A DNA stretch of 15,983 nt. Origin: CAYSCW01 sp964429795. Its GTDB lineage: Bacteria; Acidobacteriota; Aminicenantia; Aminicenantales; Aminicenantaceae. The DNA is taken from positions 1 through 15,983 of the forward strand of contig CAYSCW010000047.1 of the NCBI GenBank assembly GCA_964429795.1, written 5' to 3'. A program made the translations under genes and the position numbers. The first letter of the stretch is position 1. Each line of letters begins with the position of its first letter. This document shows positions 1 to 6,563 of the stretch, one piece after another. Under the pieces are notes generated by a model that was given only the letters and a program-made list of their open reading frames with translations, ran no database searches and was not told the origin of the DNA.

Positions 1-28
1 AAGCAAGAAAAGCAATAAGGAGAGAACA

Positions 29-826
29 ATGAGATGGACTTTAATCGTTTTTTCCACTGTTATGTTTCTTCTGTTCAGTTCCTGTGTGATTGCGGTTGTC
101 GATTTTCCTGGCACTATTGAGGGCTTTCCCTCAGAAGGCTTCCATAAGATCGTTCCCTTGGAGCCGGGAGGCACTCTTTCTTTGGAAAACATCGATGGGG
201 ACATCGCAATCTATGGGTGGGAAAGGGATGAGGTGGAGATAACAGCTGAAAAACTGGTTCCCCGTTCTTATGGAGGAAGAGTGCGGGTGTTTTCCCTGAA
301 GCATTTGAGGCCGCGGATAGAATTAGATAGGTTTGAGGATTTTGTTAAGATCAGGACCAGACCTGCTTCAGGTGACAGGAGGGGTGGTGTCGTGAATTAT
401 GAAGTGATGGTTCCCCAGTCTATTGACCTCAAAGACATCATCGGGAAGGAGGGAAATATTGTTATTTCTGATTTGTATGGGAAGGTCTTTGCAGAGCTTG
501 AGAGAGGCGATGTCACAGTCAAGAACTTTTCCGGTTCATTGACGGTATCGGCCATGGTCGGTTCGGTAAAGAGCGAACTGTACGATTTGAGAAGTGAGGA
601 TGAGATCGAGATCACCACTAAAGAAGGTGACATCATTGTTTTCTTGCAGCCGGAGGTTGTGGCTCATATAGATGCGCAAGCGCCTAGCGGAAGCATTCTG
701 AGTGAGTTTGACCTAAAAGTATCCCTCCCCACCAGAGAAGTATCAGTGGAAATAGGAGGCGAGGGAGGAGCATTTCTTTCTCTTTCGACTTTAAAGGGAG
801 ATATTCATCTCAAAAAGATCGAATAG
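29..826 (+). CDS. Exported DUF4097-type beta-strand repeat protein
   Basis: A 265-residue protein with an N-terminal signal peptide (hydrophobic residues about 4-23). A cysteine at residue 19 follows F-S-S, which only loosely resembles a lipobox, so lipoprotein status is uncertain. The mature part is built of short beta-strand repeats with G-D/G-N turns, such as LSLENIDGDIAIYGW, GNIVISDLYGKVFAEL and EGDIIVFLQPEV, the pattern of the DUF4097/putative adhesin family (a right-handed beta-helix-like fold). No catalytic residues are recognisable, and the family's function is unknown; many members sit next to membrane or envelope-stress genes. The start is supported by AAGGAGA just upstream. A DUF3014 gene follows 65 bp downstream on the same strand, possibly in one operon. 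The family call is from pattern, not alignment. Confidence 0.75.
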   Translation: MRWTLIVFSTVMFLLFSSCVIAVVDFPGTIEGFPSEGFHKIVPLEPGGTLSLENIDGDIAIYGWERDEVEITAEKLVPRSYGGRVRVFSLKHLRPRIELDRFEDFVKIRTRPASGDRRGGVVNYEVMVPQSIDLKDIIGKEGNIVISDLYGKVFAELERGDVTVKNFSGSLTVSAMVGSVKSELYDLRSEDEIEITTKEGDIIVFLQPEVVAHIDAQAPSGSILSEFDLKVSLPTREVSVEIGGEGGAFLSLSTLKGDIHLKKIE

Positions 827-891
827 CATCGATTTTCCCTGTGCATTCCTGATCAATTTGGCTTAAAATAAGAAAGGAGGCATAAGAAACC

Positions 892-1698
892 ATGGAAGAG
901 AATAGAAAGGTTATTATAACAGGGATCATCTTCGTCCTTGTGGTTGCCGCAGTGGTGTTGGTTTATTTTCTTTTCATTCGGGGAGGAAAGGAAGCGCCTG
1001 CAGAAGAGGTTACTGCAAAGGCCCCTCAACAGATTCCTTTAGATGAGGCCCTTAAGAAGGAAGAAATAATCACCGAATTTGCGCAGATGGAACTAGGCAA
1101 AAGTGATGATTTGATTCGCGAACAAACCAAAGAGCTTTCCTCCCATCCCAAGCTGGCCCGGTGGTTGATGACTAAAGATATCATCCGCAAATTCACAGCC
1201 GCCGTAGACAATATTGCCAATGGATTAAGTCCGATCCCCCAAATTGACTTTTTTACGCCCGGGGGAGAATTTGAAATCACTAAGAGGAATGGGGATTATA
1301 GGATAGACTCCAAGAGTTTTCGTCGATATGATTCTGTAGCGGATGCCTTCCTTTCTTTGAATACAGAAGGCTGTGTAAAGCTCTACAGGCAGGCTAAGCC
1401 CCTGATACAGAAAGCTTACATGGAGCTAGGATACCCCACCAAGGATTTTGATGAAACGCTTTTAAGAGCTATGGTTGAACTGCTTAAAGTTCCCATCGTT
1501 GAAGGGGATATGGTAGTCCAGAAAGGAGTGGTAACCTATATTTATACCGATTCACGTTTAGAGAAGCTGAGCGAAGCTCAGAAACATCTTCTTCGTATGG
1601 GTCCGGAGAATGTTCGTATCATCCAGGAAAAGCTGAGAGAATTAGCCTCGGAATTTGGTTTTCCTCAGGATAAGCTCCCCAGCCCAGAGACGTACTAG
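892..1698 (+). CDS. Membrane-anchored DUF3014 protein
   Basis: A 268-residue protein with one N-terminal transmembrane segment (about residues 7-29), a short charged linker, and a soluble domain from about residue 55 to the end, probably facing the periplasm. The soluble part matches what I know of DUF3014: a conserved LGKSDDLIREQ stretch (family pattern LDESDxxVR), a W-L-x(4)-I-I-R-x-F block, then AVDNIANG, and a late helical region rich in aromatic and leucine residues. Function is unknown for the family. It lies downstream of the DUF4097 gene and has a strong AAGGAGG site, though 11 bases from the ATG, which is a little long. No terminator is clear after the stop; a weak two-part stem is noted separately. 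Confidence 0.75.
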   Translation: MEENRKVIITGIIFVLVVAAVVLVYFLFIRGGKEAPAEEVTAKAPQQIPLDEALKKEEIITEFAQMELGKSDDLIREQTKELSSHPKLARWLMTKDIIRKFTAAVDNIANGLSPIPQIDFFTPGGEFEITKRNGDYRIDSKSFRRYDSVADAFLSLNTEGCVKLYRQAKPLIQKAYMELGYPTKDFDETLLRAMVELLKVPIVEGDMVVQKGVVTYIYTDSRLEKLSEAQKHLLRMGPENVRIIQEKLRELASEFGFPQDKLPSPETY

Positions 1699-1711
1699 GA
1701 GAAGATTAGAC

Positions 1712-1746
1712 AGGCATTTTGGAAGATCCTGTTCCTATTGCCTTTG
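1712..1746 (+). terminator. Weak two-part stem after the DUF3014 gene
   Basis: AGGCA at 1712-1716 pairs with TGCCT at 1739-1743, and inside it GGAA at 1721-1724 pairs with TTCC at 1732-1735, separated by an internal loop; three Ts follow. It lies in the gap between the + strand DUF3014 gene and the convergent dedA-like gene, where a terminator is expected. The stem is short and interrupted, so this is a weak candidate. Confidence 0.2.
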
Positions 1747-1820
1747 GTATCTTAAATCCACACTGTTTCAAGTTCTGTTCGCGGAGAGAACCATGCAAAC
1801 CCTATAGTATGGATCTTAGT

Positions 1821-2417
1821 TTATTTGATGATAAATTTGATCACCAGGAAGCCGCCAAGAAGAAGGAGGAAAAAGAGAATGGCCAGGAGGTTGAAGTATC
1901 TATCGATAAAGCTCTTAATGCCTGGCCCAAATTTTCTGAACAGAGCTGCCACCAGGAAAAAGCGAAGTGACCGGCTGAGAGCAGAGGCGGTCAGGAAAAT
2001 GAGGAAGTTGAGCTTAAATACTCCTGAGGCGATGGTAAAGACTTTGTAGGGGATGGGAGTGAAGCCGGCAGAAAAGACATACCAAAATCCGTAAGTCCGG
2101 TAATTAATCATCACCTTCTGGAAGAGACTTTCCGTAAAGCCTGGAATATACTTGAAGAAGAAGGAATCCACTGACCCCCAGATTCCGTATCCGATAAAAT
2201 ATCCTATAACTCCTCCTATGAGAGAAGCGACAGAAGTATAGAAGGCAAACCGCCATGATTTTTTGATCGCTCCCAGACAGAGAGCTATCAGCAGAGGATC
2301 AGGAGGAACGGGGAAAAAAGAACTTTCAGCTAAAGCAAGGAGAAAGAGAGCAAGGGGGCCGTAGGGAGTGTCAGCCCAGTGGAGGACCCAGTCATACAGT
2401 TTTCTCAGAAATTTCAT
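1821..2417 (-). CDS. DedA/SNARE-associated family membrane protein (YqaA-like)
   Basis: A 198-residue inner-membrane protein with several hydrophobic segments (about residues 20-38, 58-80, 110-130, 140-160 and 178-196). The features FFPVPPDPLLIALCLG near residue 35 and FTPIPYKVFTIASGVF near residue 125 are typical of the YqaA branch of the DedA (SNARE-associated/VTT) superfamily. DedA relatives are linked to lipid scrambling and envelope homeostasis, but the substrate of this branch is not known. The ATG lies inside the 3' end of surE (26-bp overlap), so the two are almost certainly one transcript with coupled translation. It converges on the + strand DUF3014 gene. Family assignment is firm; the molecular role is not. 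Confidence 0.85.
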   Translation of the reverse strand: MKFLRKLYDWVLHWADTPYGPLALFLLALAESSFFPVPPDPLLIALCLGAIKKSWRFAFYTSVASLIGGVIGYFIGYGIWGSVDSFFFKYIPGFTESLFQKVMINYRTYGFWYVFSAGFTPIPYKVFTIASGVFKLNFLIFLTASALSRSLRFFLVAALFRKFGPGIKSFIDRYFNLLAILFFLLLLGGFLVIKFIIK

Positions 2418-3177
2418 GGTTGATGGCGGAGAGTAGGTTCTGAAGAAAAGGAAGCCGGATGGATGGATAATCTGTGGAATCAGTATGGAGGGGAGTCATG
2501 GTGATGAATCCTTGTTTAATGGCCTTGACATCGCTGTCTTTGTCCCCTATGGATTTTGGATTTCCCGTCCCTATCCAGAAATAAGTGTTTTGCCTCGGAT
2601 CCTTCTTTTCTATGATTTCAGGGTTGTATCTTTTCTGGCCCAGTTTGACTATTTTTATGCCTTTAACAGGCGGAGAAGGAATATTGACGTTAAGAGATAT
2701 CCCCCCTGGGAGTTTTTCTTGGAGAAGTATCCTGGCTATCTCATAAGCAACGCGGGCAGAAAAATGGAAAGAGTATTGCCCTTGGCTATCCGGCAGGATA
2801 GAAATGGCCGTGGAAGCAATGCCCAGGAAAGCTCCTTGTATCGCTGCTGCCACTGTTCCTGAATAGGAGATATCCTGCTGGCCTACGTTGGGGCCAAGAT
2901 TTAGTCCTGAGAGAAGCAAAGAAGGAATTCGAGGCAGAAGTTTTTTCAGCGCCATGTAGACACAATCAGCAGGCGTTCCATCCACAGCATACACGTTCTT
3001 TCTGATTTTCTTTACCCGCAGGGGACGATGGAGAGTCAAAGAAAGGGATGTGGCGCTTCTCTCCCGGTCAGGAGCAACGATGTAGATTTCTCCAAGGTCC
3101 AGGAGTTGGTGATAAAGAGCTTCTATTCCTTCCGAGAAGAAGCCATCATCATTGGTGAGAAGAATCAAAGGGTCCAT
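2392..3177 (-). CDS. surE: 5'/3'-nucleotidase SurE
   Basis: A 261-residue SurE, a metal-dependent nucleoside monophosphate phosphatase (5'-/3'-nucleotidase, some members also exopolyphosphatase) acting in the cytoplasm. The N-terminal TNDDG motif supplies metal ligands D10 and D11; R40-S41 and the block around SGLNLGPN (S90-N93) followed by DISYSGTVAAA (102-112) give the remaining active-site signature. Length is normal for the family. The start is fixed: an in-frame TGA lies four codons upstream and there is no earlier start. No convincing Shine-Dalgarno site lies at normal spacing (GGAG is about 19 bases away), so translation may be weak or leaderless-like. surE often neighbours pcm or nlpD; here its partner is the dedA-like gene, with a 26-bp overlap. 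Confidence 0.96.
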   Translation of the reverse strand: MDPLILLTNDDGFFSEGIEALYHQLLDLGEIYIVAPDRERSATSLSLTLHRPLRVKKIRKNVYAVDGTPADCVYMALKKLLPRIPSLLLSGLNLGPNVGQQDISYSGTVAAAIQGAFLGIASTAISILPDSQGQYSFHFSARVAYEIARILLQEKLPGGISLNVNIPSPPVKGIKIVKLGQKRYNPEIIEKKDPRQNTYFWIGTGNPKSIGDKDSDVKAIKQGFITMTPLHTDSTDYPSIRLPFLQNLLSAINHEISEKTV

Positions 3178-3230
3178 AGCGTTTTTTGCTCAGCAACTCC
3201 AGATGAGTTTTCCAGTTTTCAGGAATTTGC

Positions 3231-3259
3231 ATTTTAACATTTGTCGGAGATTATTGTAA
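3231..3259 (-). promoter_or_regulatory. Possible surE-dedA promoter
   Basis: On the minus strand a -10 like TAAAAT (3231-3236) lies 17 bp after TTACAA (3254-3259), or 21 bp after the better TTGATT (3258-3263). It would start transcription about 45 bases before surE. The -35 match is poor. Confidence 0.3.
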
Positions 3260-3276
3260 TCAATTTTTAGAGTCTT

Positions 3277-3450
3277 TCAAGCTCGAATCATGATCAAGAG
3301 CATCTTGAATTTTTCAAGAGCTTTGAGGGCATGTGGTTTGTGGGCCGGCATGATCACCATCTCTCCTTCTTTAAAGGGGACGGGTTTTCCAGAGACGATA
3401 ACCCTGGCTTCTCCTTCCAGACAAAAGGCGATGGCATCAAAGGGGGCCCT
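3277..3450 (-). pseudogene. C-terminal half of a small cupin protein (5'-truncated remnant)
   Basis: The reading frame open from 3492 to 3277 carries, from about residue 15, the second half of a one-domain cupin: APFDAIAFCLEGEARV, then EGEMVIMPAHKPHALKA and FKMLLIMIR at the end. Cupins of this type are about 100-110 residues; here only about 55 are present. The first metal-binding motif (H-x-H...E) is missing because the upstream bases encode the C-terminus of the neighbouring secreted protein in another frame. The only in-frame ATGs (3492, 3486, 3468) lie inside that gene and lack a ribosome site. The simplest reading is a deletion that fused the cupin's tail to the end of the neighbour. A short translated half-cupin cannot be excluded. 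Confidence 0.6.
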
Positions 3451-3958
3451 CGAGGAGATGAATATCATCGATCCAGATAGTCCCATTGCCATCGATGACC
3501 AGATTAAGTTTCACATTATCCGGGTTTTCTCCTTTCTTCAAAAAGAAAACCGTCTCCACAGTTGTCCAGCCTGTGGTTCCTGAGAGGGTATTCTGAAGCC
3601 CGCGTGAAAAGAACTCACCTTTTCCAGGAAAATGGCACCACATCTCCAGAAAAACCTGCCCCTCCACGTTTTCTGTGCGCAGCTTCGCCTGGTAGAGAAG
3701 GCGTACCTCTTCGACTTCCAGATCACCGGTTTCAAAGAGATGAACCACCGTGGGCTCCTCAGCACTGATTTTAAGAGAGCCTTTGCCGTCGCTCGAGATC
3801 TTTTGATCCAGTTCCACACCCGACTGAGTAAGGATACCCTCCAAACTGTCAAGAGGATAATGTTGAAGTTCCGTGGCTTGCTCTTGTGTTCGGGAGTAGC
3901 TCGTGAGAAACAGAAGCATTCCTACACACATTCCTATCATGTGGATTCTGTAATTCAT
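3437..3958 (-). CDS. Small secreted protein with C-terminal beta-sandwich-like domain
   Basis: A 173-residue protein with a signal peptide (hydrophobic about residues 7-20) and a mature domain ending in DGNGTIWIDDIHLLEGPL. The closing WIDDIHL strand, together with preceding elements such as YQAKLRTENVEGQVFLEMW and TTGWTTVETVFFLKKGENP, resembles carbohydrate-binding-module-like beta-sandwich domains that end in W-[IV]-D-D-[IV]-x-L. I do not recognise a named family. An upstream ATG in frame at 4015 exists, but the start at 3958 is preferred: AGGAGG lies eight bases upstream and a signal peptide follows directly. Its promoter is at 4002-4030. The 3' end abuts and overlaps a truncated cupin frame, while its own C-terminus looks intact. 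Confidence 0.7.
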   Translation of the reverse strand: MNYRIHMIGMCVGMLLFLTSYSRTQEQATELQHYPLDSLEGILTQSGVELDQKISSDGKGSLKISAEEPTVVHLFETGDLEVEEVRLLYQAKLRTENVEGQVFLEMWCHFPGKGEFFSRGLQNTLSGTTGWTTVETVFFLKKGENPDNVKLNLVIDGNGTIWIDDIHLLEGPL

Positions 3959-4001
3959 CAAATGAACCTCCTTTCTTTTATCATGGGAATTTTTTTTGTC
4001 C

Positions 4002-4030
4002 ATTATACAATTCATTTCCTTGTTTTTCTA
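4002..4030 (-). promoter_or_regulatory. Promoter of the small secreted protein gene
   Basis: On the minus strand a perfect TATAAT (4002-4007) lies 17 bp downstream of TAGAAA (4025-4030, four of six matches to TTGACA). Transcription would begin near 3995, giving a leader of about 37 bases that contains AGGAGG before the ATG at 3958. This also argues against the longer start at 4015, which lies upstream of the predicted transcription start. Confidence 0.5.
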
Positions 4031-4315
4031 TGTTTGATTGAAGACAGGCTTCGCCATCAAAAGAAGCCAATGGTCATTGTTCTGGCTCTGTGCATCTTTG
4101 GATATTGAAGCCTGCCCGAACCTAACTCTTGTAATAAAATGTTCAATATCGCTTATTTTTATTACTGCAAGTAAAGCTTTATAAAAGGAGAGGCTTGTTG
4201 CTTTTTTTTAGAAATGACTGCCTTTTAGAAAAAGTATCTCAATATCCATATTGTGATTTTTTTTATATAGAGAAGAGATGTTTTCTTTTGTAAAGAGAGT
4301 ATGAAAAGTTATAGA
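4016..4315. other. AT-rich gap with several inverted repeats, no gene seen
   Basis: No convincing gene lies between the secreted-protein promoter and tRNA-Pro. The stretch holds several perfect inverted repeats: TTTGAT/ATCAAA (4033-4038, 4056-4061) enclosing GAAG/CTTC; GGCTTC/GAAGCC (4047-4052, 4063-4068); CAGGCTTC/GAAGCCTG (4045-4052, 4107-4114), which competes with the previous one; GTAATAAAA/TTTTATTAC (4131-4139, 4157-4165); and CAATAT/ATATTG (4240-4245, 4248-4253) followed on the + strand by eight Ts. Any of these could end the tRNA transcript or form a small RNA, but none has the full form of an intrinsic terminator on the minus strand. I recognise no riboswitch consensus. Confidence 0.45.
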
Positions 4316-4392
4316 TGGTCGGGACGAGCGGATTTGAACCGCCGACCCCACGCACCCCAAGCGTGTGCGCTACCAGGCTGCGCCACGTCCCG
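4316..4392 (-). tRNA. tRNA-Pro (anticodon GGG)
   Basis: A 77-base cloverleaf on the minus strand. The acceptor stem CGGGACG pairs with CGTCCCG, followed by A and an encoded CCA (4316-4318). The D arm contains AGCCTGGTA, the anticodon stem CACGC/GCGTG encloses TTGGGGT, placing GGG at positions 34-36, and the T arm carries GGTTCAAATCC. GGG reads CCC/CCU proline codons. It lies 48 bases downstream of the MerR-like gene on the same strand and is probably co-transcribed with it; an arrangement of a MerR-type gene followed by tRNA-Pro is familiar from Geobacter-like genomes. Confidence 0.97.
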
Positions 4393-4440
4393 ACCAGTAA
4401 AAGATTAGAAAAGAAATAGAATCTCTAGTTATTTTCTTGC

Positions 4441-4815
4441 TTATTCTTCCAGCGTGGAAATGATATCCTGGAGCTGTTCTCGAACCCGGAAGAGCGTTTT
4501 CTTCAGGCGATCAGGATGGACGCGAGATGATTTTTTGATTCCAAACTCCTCTTCAATCTTTCTTTTAGCTCCAGCAAGAGTGAGACCCTCTTTCTCCAGG
4601 AGTTCCTTTATCCTGAGGATGATGACCAAGTCTTTCTTCCTGAAGATTTTGGCTCCGCTGCCGGTTTCTCCTGCGTTGAGAAAATAAAATTCCTTTTCCC
4701 ATGATTCGATAACCTTGGGATCAAGATGGGAAAGCCGGCTGATTTCCTCTAACTTGTAGACCAGCTTGTTAGGTTCTTTGGCATTCTTAGCAGGGATTTT
4801 TTCTTGAGCTGCCAT
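4441..4815 (-). CDS. MerR-type HTH transcriptional regulator
   Basis: A 124-residue protein with a MerR-like winged helix-turn-helix at about residues 18-88: YKLEEISRLSHLDPKVIESWEKE is the helix-turn-helix, F(58)RKKDLVIILRIKELL is the second DNA-binding helix region, and GLTLAGAKRKI is the typical closing part. A lysine-rich linker and a C-terminal coiled-coil-like helix (about 102-124) would mediate dimer formation. No effector-binding domain or metal cysteines are present, so the signal is unknown. It is one of the short MerR-like proteins often found downstream of pheT or ihfA and upstream of tRNA-Pro, but neither gene is on this side here. The start has AAGGG seven bases upstream. It is divergent from rarA. 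Confidence 0.85.
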   Translation of the reverse strand: MAAQEKIPAKNAKEPNKLVYKLEEISRLSHLDPKVIESWEKEFYFLNAGETGSGAKIFRKKDLVIILRIKELLEKEGLTLAGAKRKIEEEFGIKKSSRVHPDRLKKTLFRVREQLQDIISTLEE

Positions 4816-4841
4816 CCTTTAGCCCTTAAAAATACTTGACT

Positions 4842-4871
4842 ACATTAGCATGGAATCTGTTGTTCGTCAAG
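4842..4871 (-). promoter_or_regulatory. Possible MerR-gene promoter, divergent from rarA
   Basis: On the minus strand TTGACG (4866-4871, five of six) is followed after 18 bp by TAATGT (4842-4847, three of six). The -35 is good and the -10 poor, a form that could suit an activated promoter. It lies 27 bases before the MerR start codon. Confidence 0.28.
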
Positions 4872-4926
4872 GCAGGCTCCTCTTTTTGCATTTCGAGGTT
4901 AAATCCTGAACCTCTTCTTCAATTTC

Positions 4927-4935
4927 TGGTATAAT
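4927..4935 (+). promoter_or_regulatory. Extended -10 promoter of rarA
   Basis: TGGTATAAT: a perfect TATAAT at 4930-4935 preceded by the TGn extension. A -35 is weak (CTGAAC, 18 bp upstream), as is common for extended -10 promoters. The start of transcription would be near 4942, leaving a leader of only about 13 bases with AGAGGG before the ATG at 4955. Confidence 0.5.
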
Positions 4936-4954
4936 TGGAGACCAAGAGGGAAAC

Positions 4955-6286
<1,332 letters not shown>

Positions 6287-6299
6287 GGCCTTCTCCTGA

Positions 6300-6467
6300 T
6301 TACGTTCCTTTTTCCTTCAATAGATAATAGACTTCCCAACTGATTTCATCGGCCACACAACTGACACAGGAATGTTCCGTGGTGGCCAATTCTCCATCTG
6401 CAATCTTTTCTTTCAATATTCTTTTTACTCTTTTCTTTATTTTGTAGAGTTGAATGTAGTTGATCAT
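6300..6467 (-). CDS. Hypothetical 55-residue protein with CxxC motif
   Basis: This minus-strand frame of 55 codons begins MINYIQLYKI and ends YYLLKEKGT. It reads like a real protein: an amphipathic lysine-rich helix (about residues 3-23), a middle segment with E-H-S-C-V-S-C (cysteines 34 and 37, histidine 32), then an acidic/aromatic helix. The two cysteines could bind metal or form a disulfide, but I recognise no family. An in-frame stop lies 11 codons upstream, so this ATG is the first possible one. A well-formed promoter (TTTACA, 17 bp, TATCAT) sits directly upstream, with a leader of about a dozen purine-rich bases (GAGAGAAAAAGAGA) as a weak ribosome site. It is convergent with rarA and divergent from the propeller gene. 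The overlapping longer minus-strand frame (6346-6558) has low-quality composition. Confidence 0.5.
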   Translation of the reverse strand: MINYIQLYKIKKRVKRILKEKIADGELATTEHSCVSCVADEISWEVYYLLKEKGT

Positions 6468-6485
6468 TCTCTTTTTCTCTCTGGA

Positions 6486-6514
6486 ATGATATCAGCACCT
6501 TTCTCCCATGTAAA
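6486..6514 (-). promoter_or_regulatory. Promoter of the 55-codon gene
   Basis: TTTACA (6509-6514, five of six matches to TTGACA), a 17-bp spacer, then TATCAT (6486-6491, five of six to TATAAT), on the minus strand. The predicted start near 6479 is about 12 bases before the ATG at 6467. It is one of the better sigma70-like promoters in the window. Confidence 0.5.
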
Positions 6515-6516
6515 GT

Positions 6517-6546
6517 TTGTGGAAGGAATAAAAAACATGCTATCAT
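6517..6546 (+). promoter_or_regulatory. Possible promoter of the propeller gene
   Basis: TATCAT (6541-6546) follows TTGTGG (6517-6522) by 18 bp on the + strand, pointing away from and partly overlapping the promoter of the 55-codon gene. The -35 matches poorly, and the implied leader to the ATG at 6564 is only about 11 bases. Confidence 0.3.
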
Positions 6547-6563
6547 AGCCTTTTTCAAGAAGA

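Noticed and set aside
1719..1970. Plus-strand frame of 83 codons with HCFKFCSRREPC near its start
   Set aside because: It needs a TTG start without a ribosome site, and about 60% of it is antisense to the certain dedA-like gene. The cysteine-rich first part is curious but too short to support.
3149..3232. Minus-strand 27-codon frame (starts MQIPENWKTH) overlapping the surE start
   Set aside because: No ribosome site, the likely -10 element overlaps its ATG, and it ends inside surE. It could be a decayed gene end, but nothing supports translation.
3538..3852. Minus-strand 104-codon frame inside the secreted-protein gene
   Set aside because: Arginine/serine-rich shadow in another frame of a gene that has a signal peptide, promoter and ribosome site. 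I also looked here for the lost N-terminal half of the cupin and found no cupin motif.
4045..4114. GEMM/cyclic-di-GMP or other riboswitch in the repeat-rich gap
   Set aside because: Some short matches on the minus strand (such as GCGAAGCC) but no full conserved core, and the downstream promoter at 4002-4030 makes a leader role for the next gene unlikely.
6346..6558. Minus-strand 70-codon frame between rarA and the propeller gene
   Set aside because: Composition is poor and its start lies upstream of the good minus-strand promoter; the 55-codon frame in the same place fits promoter and start better.
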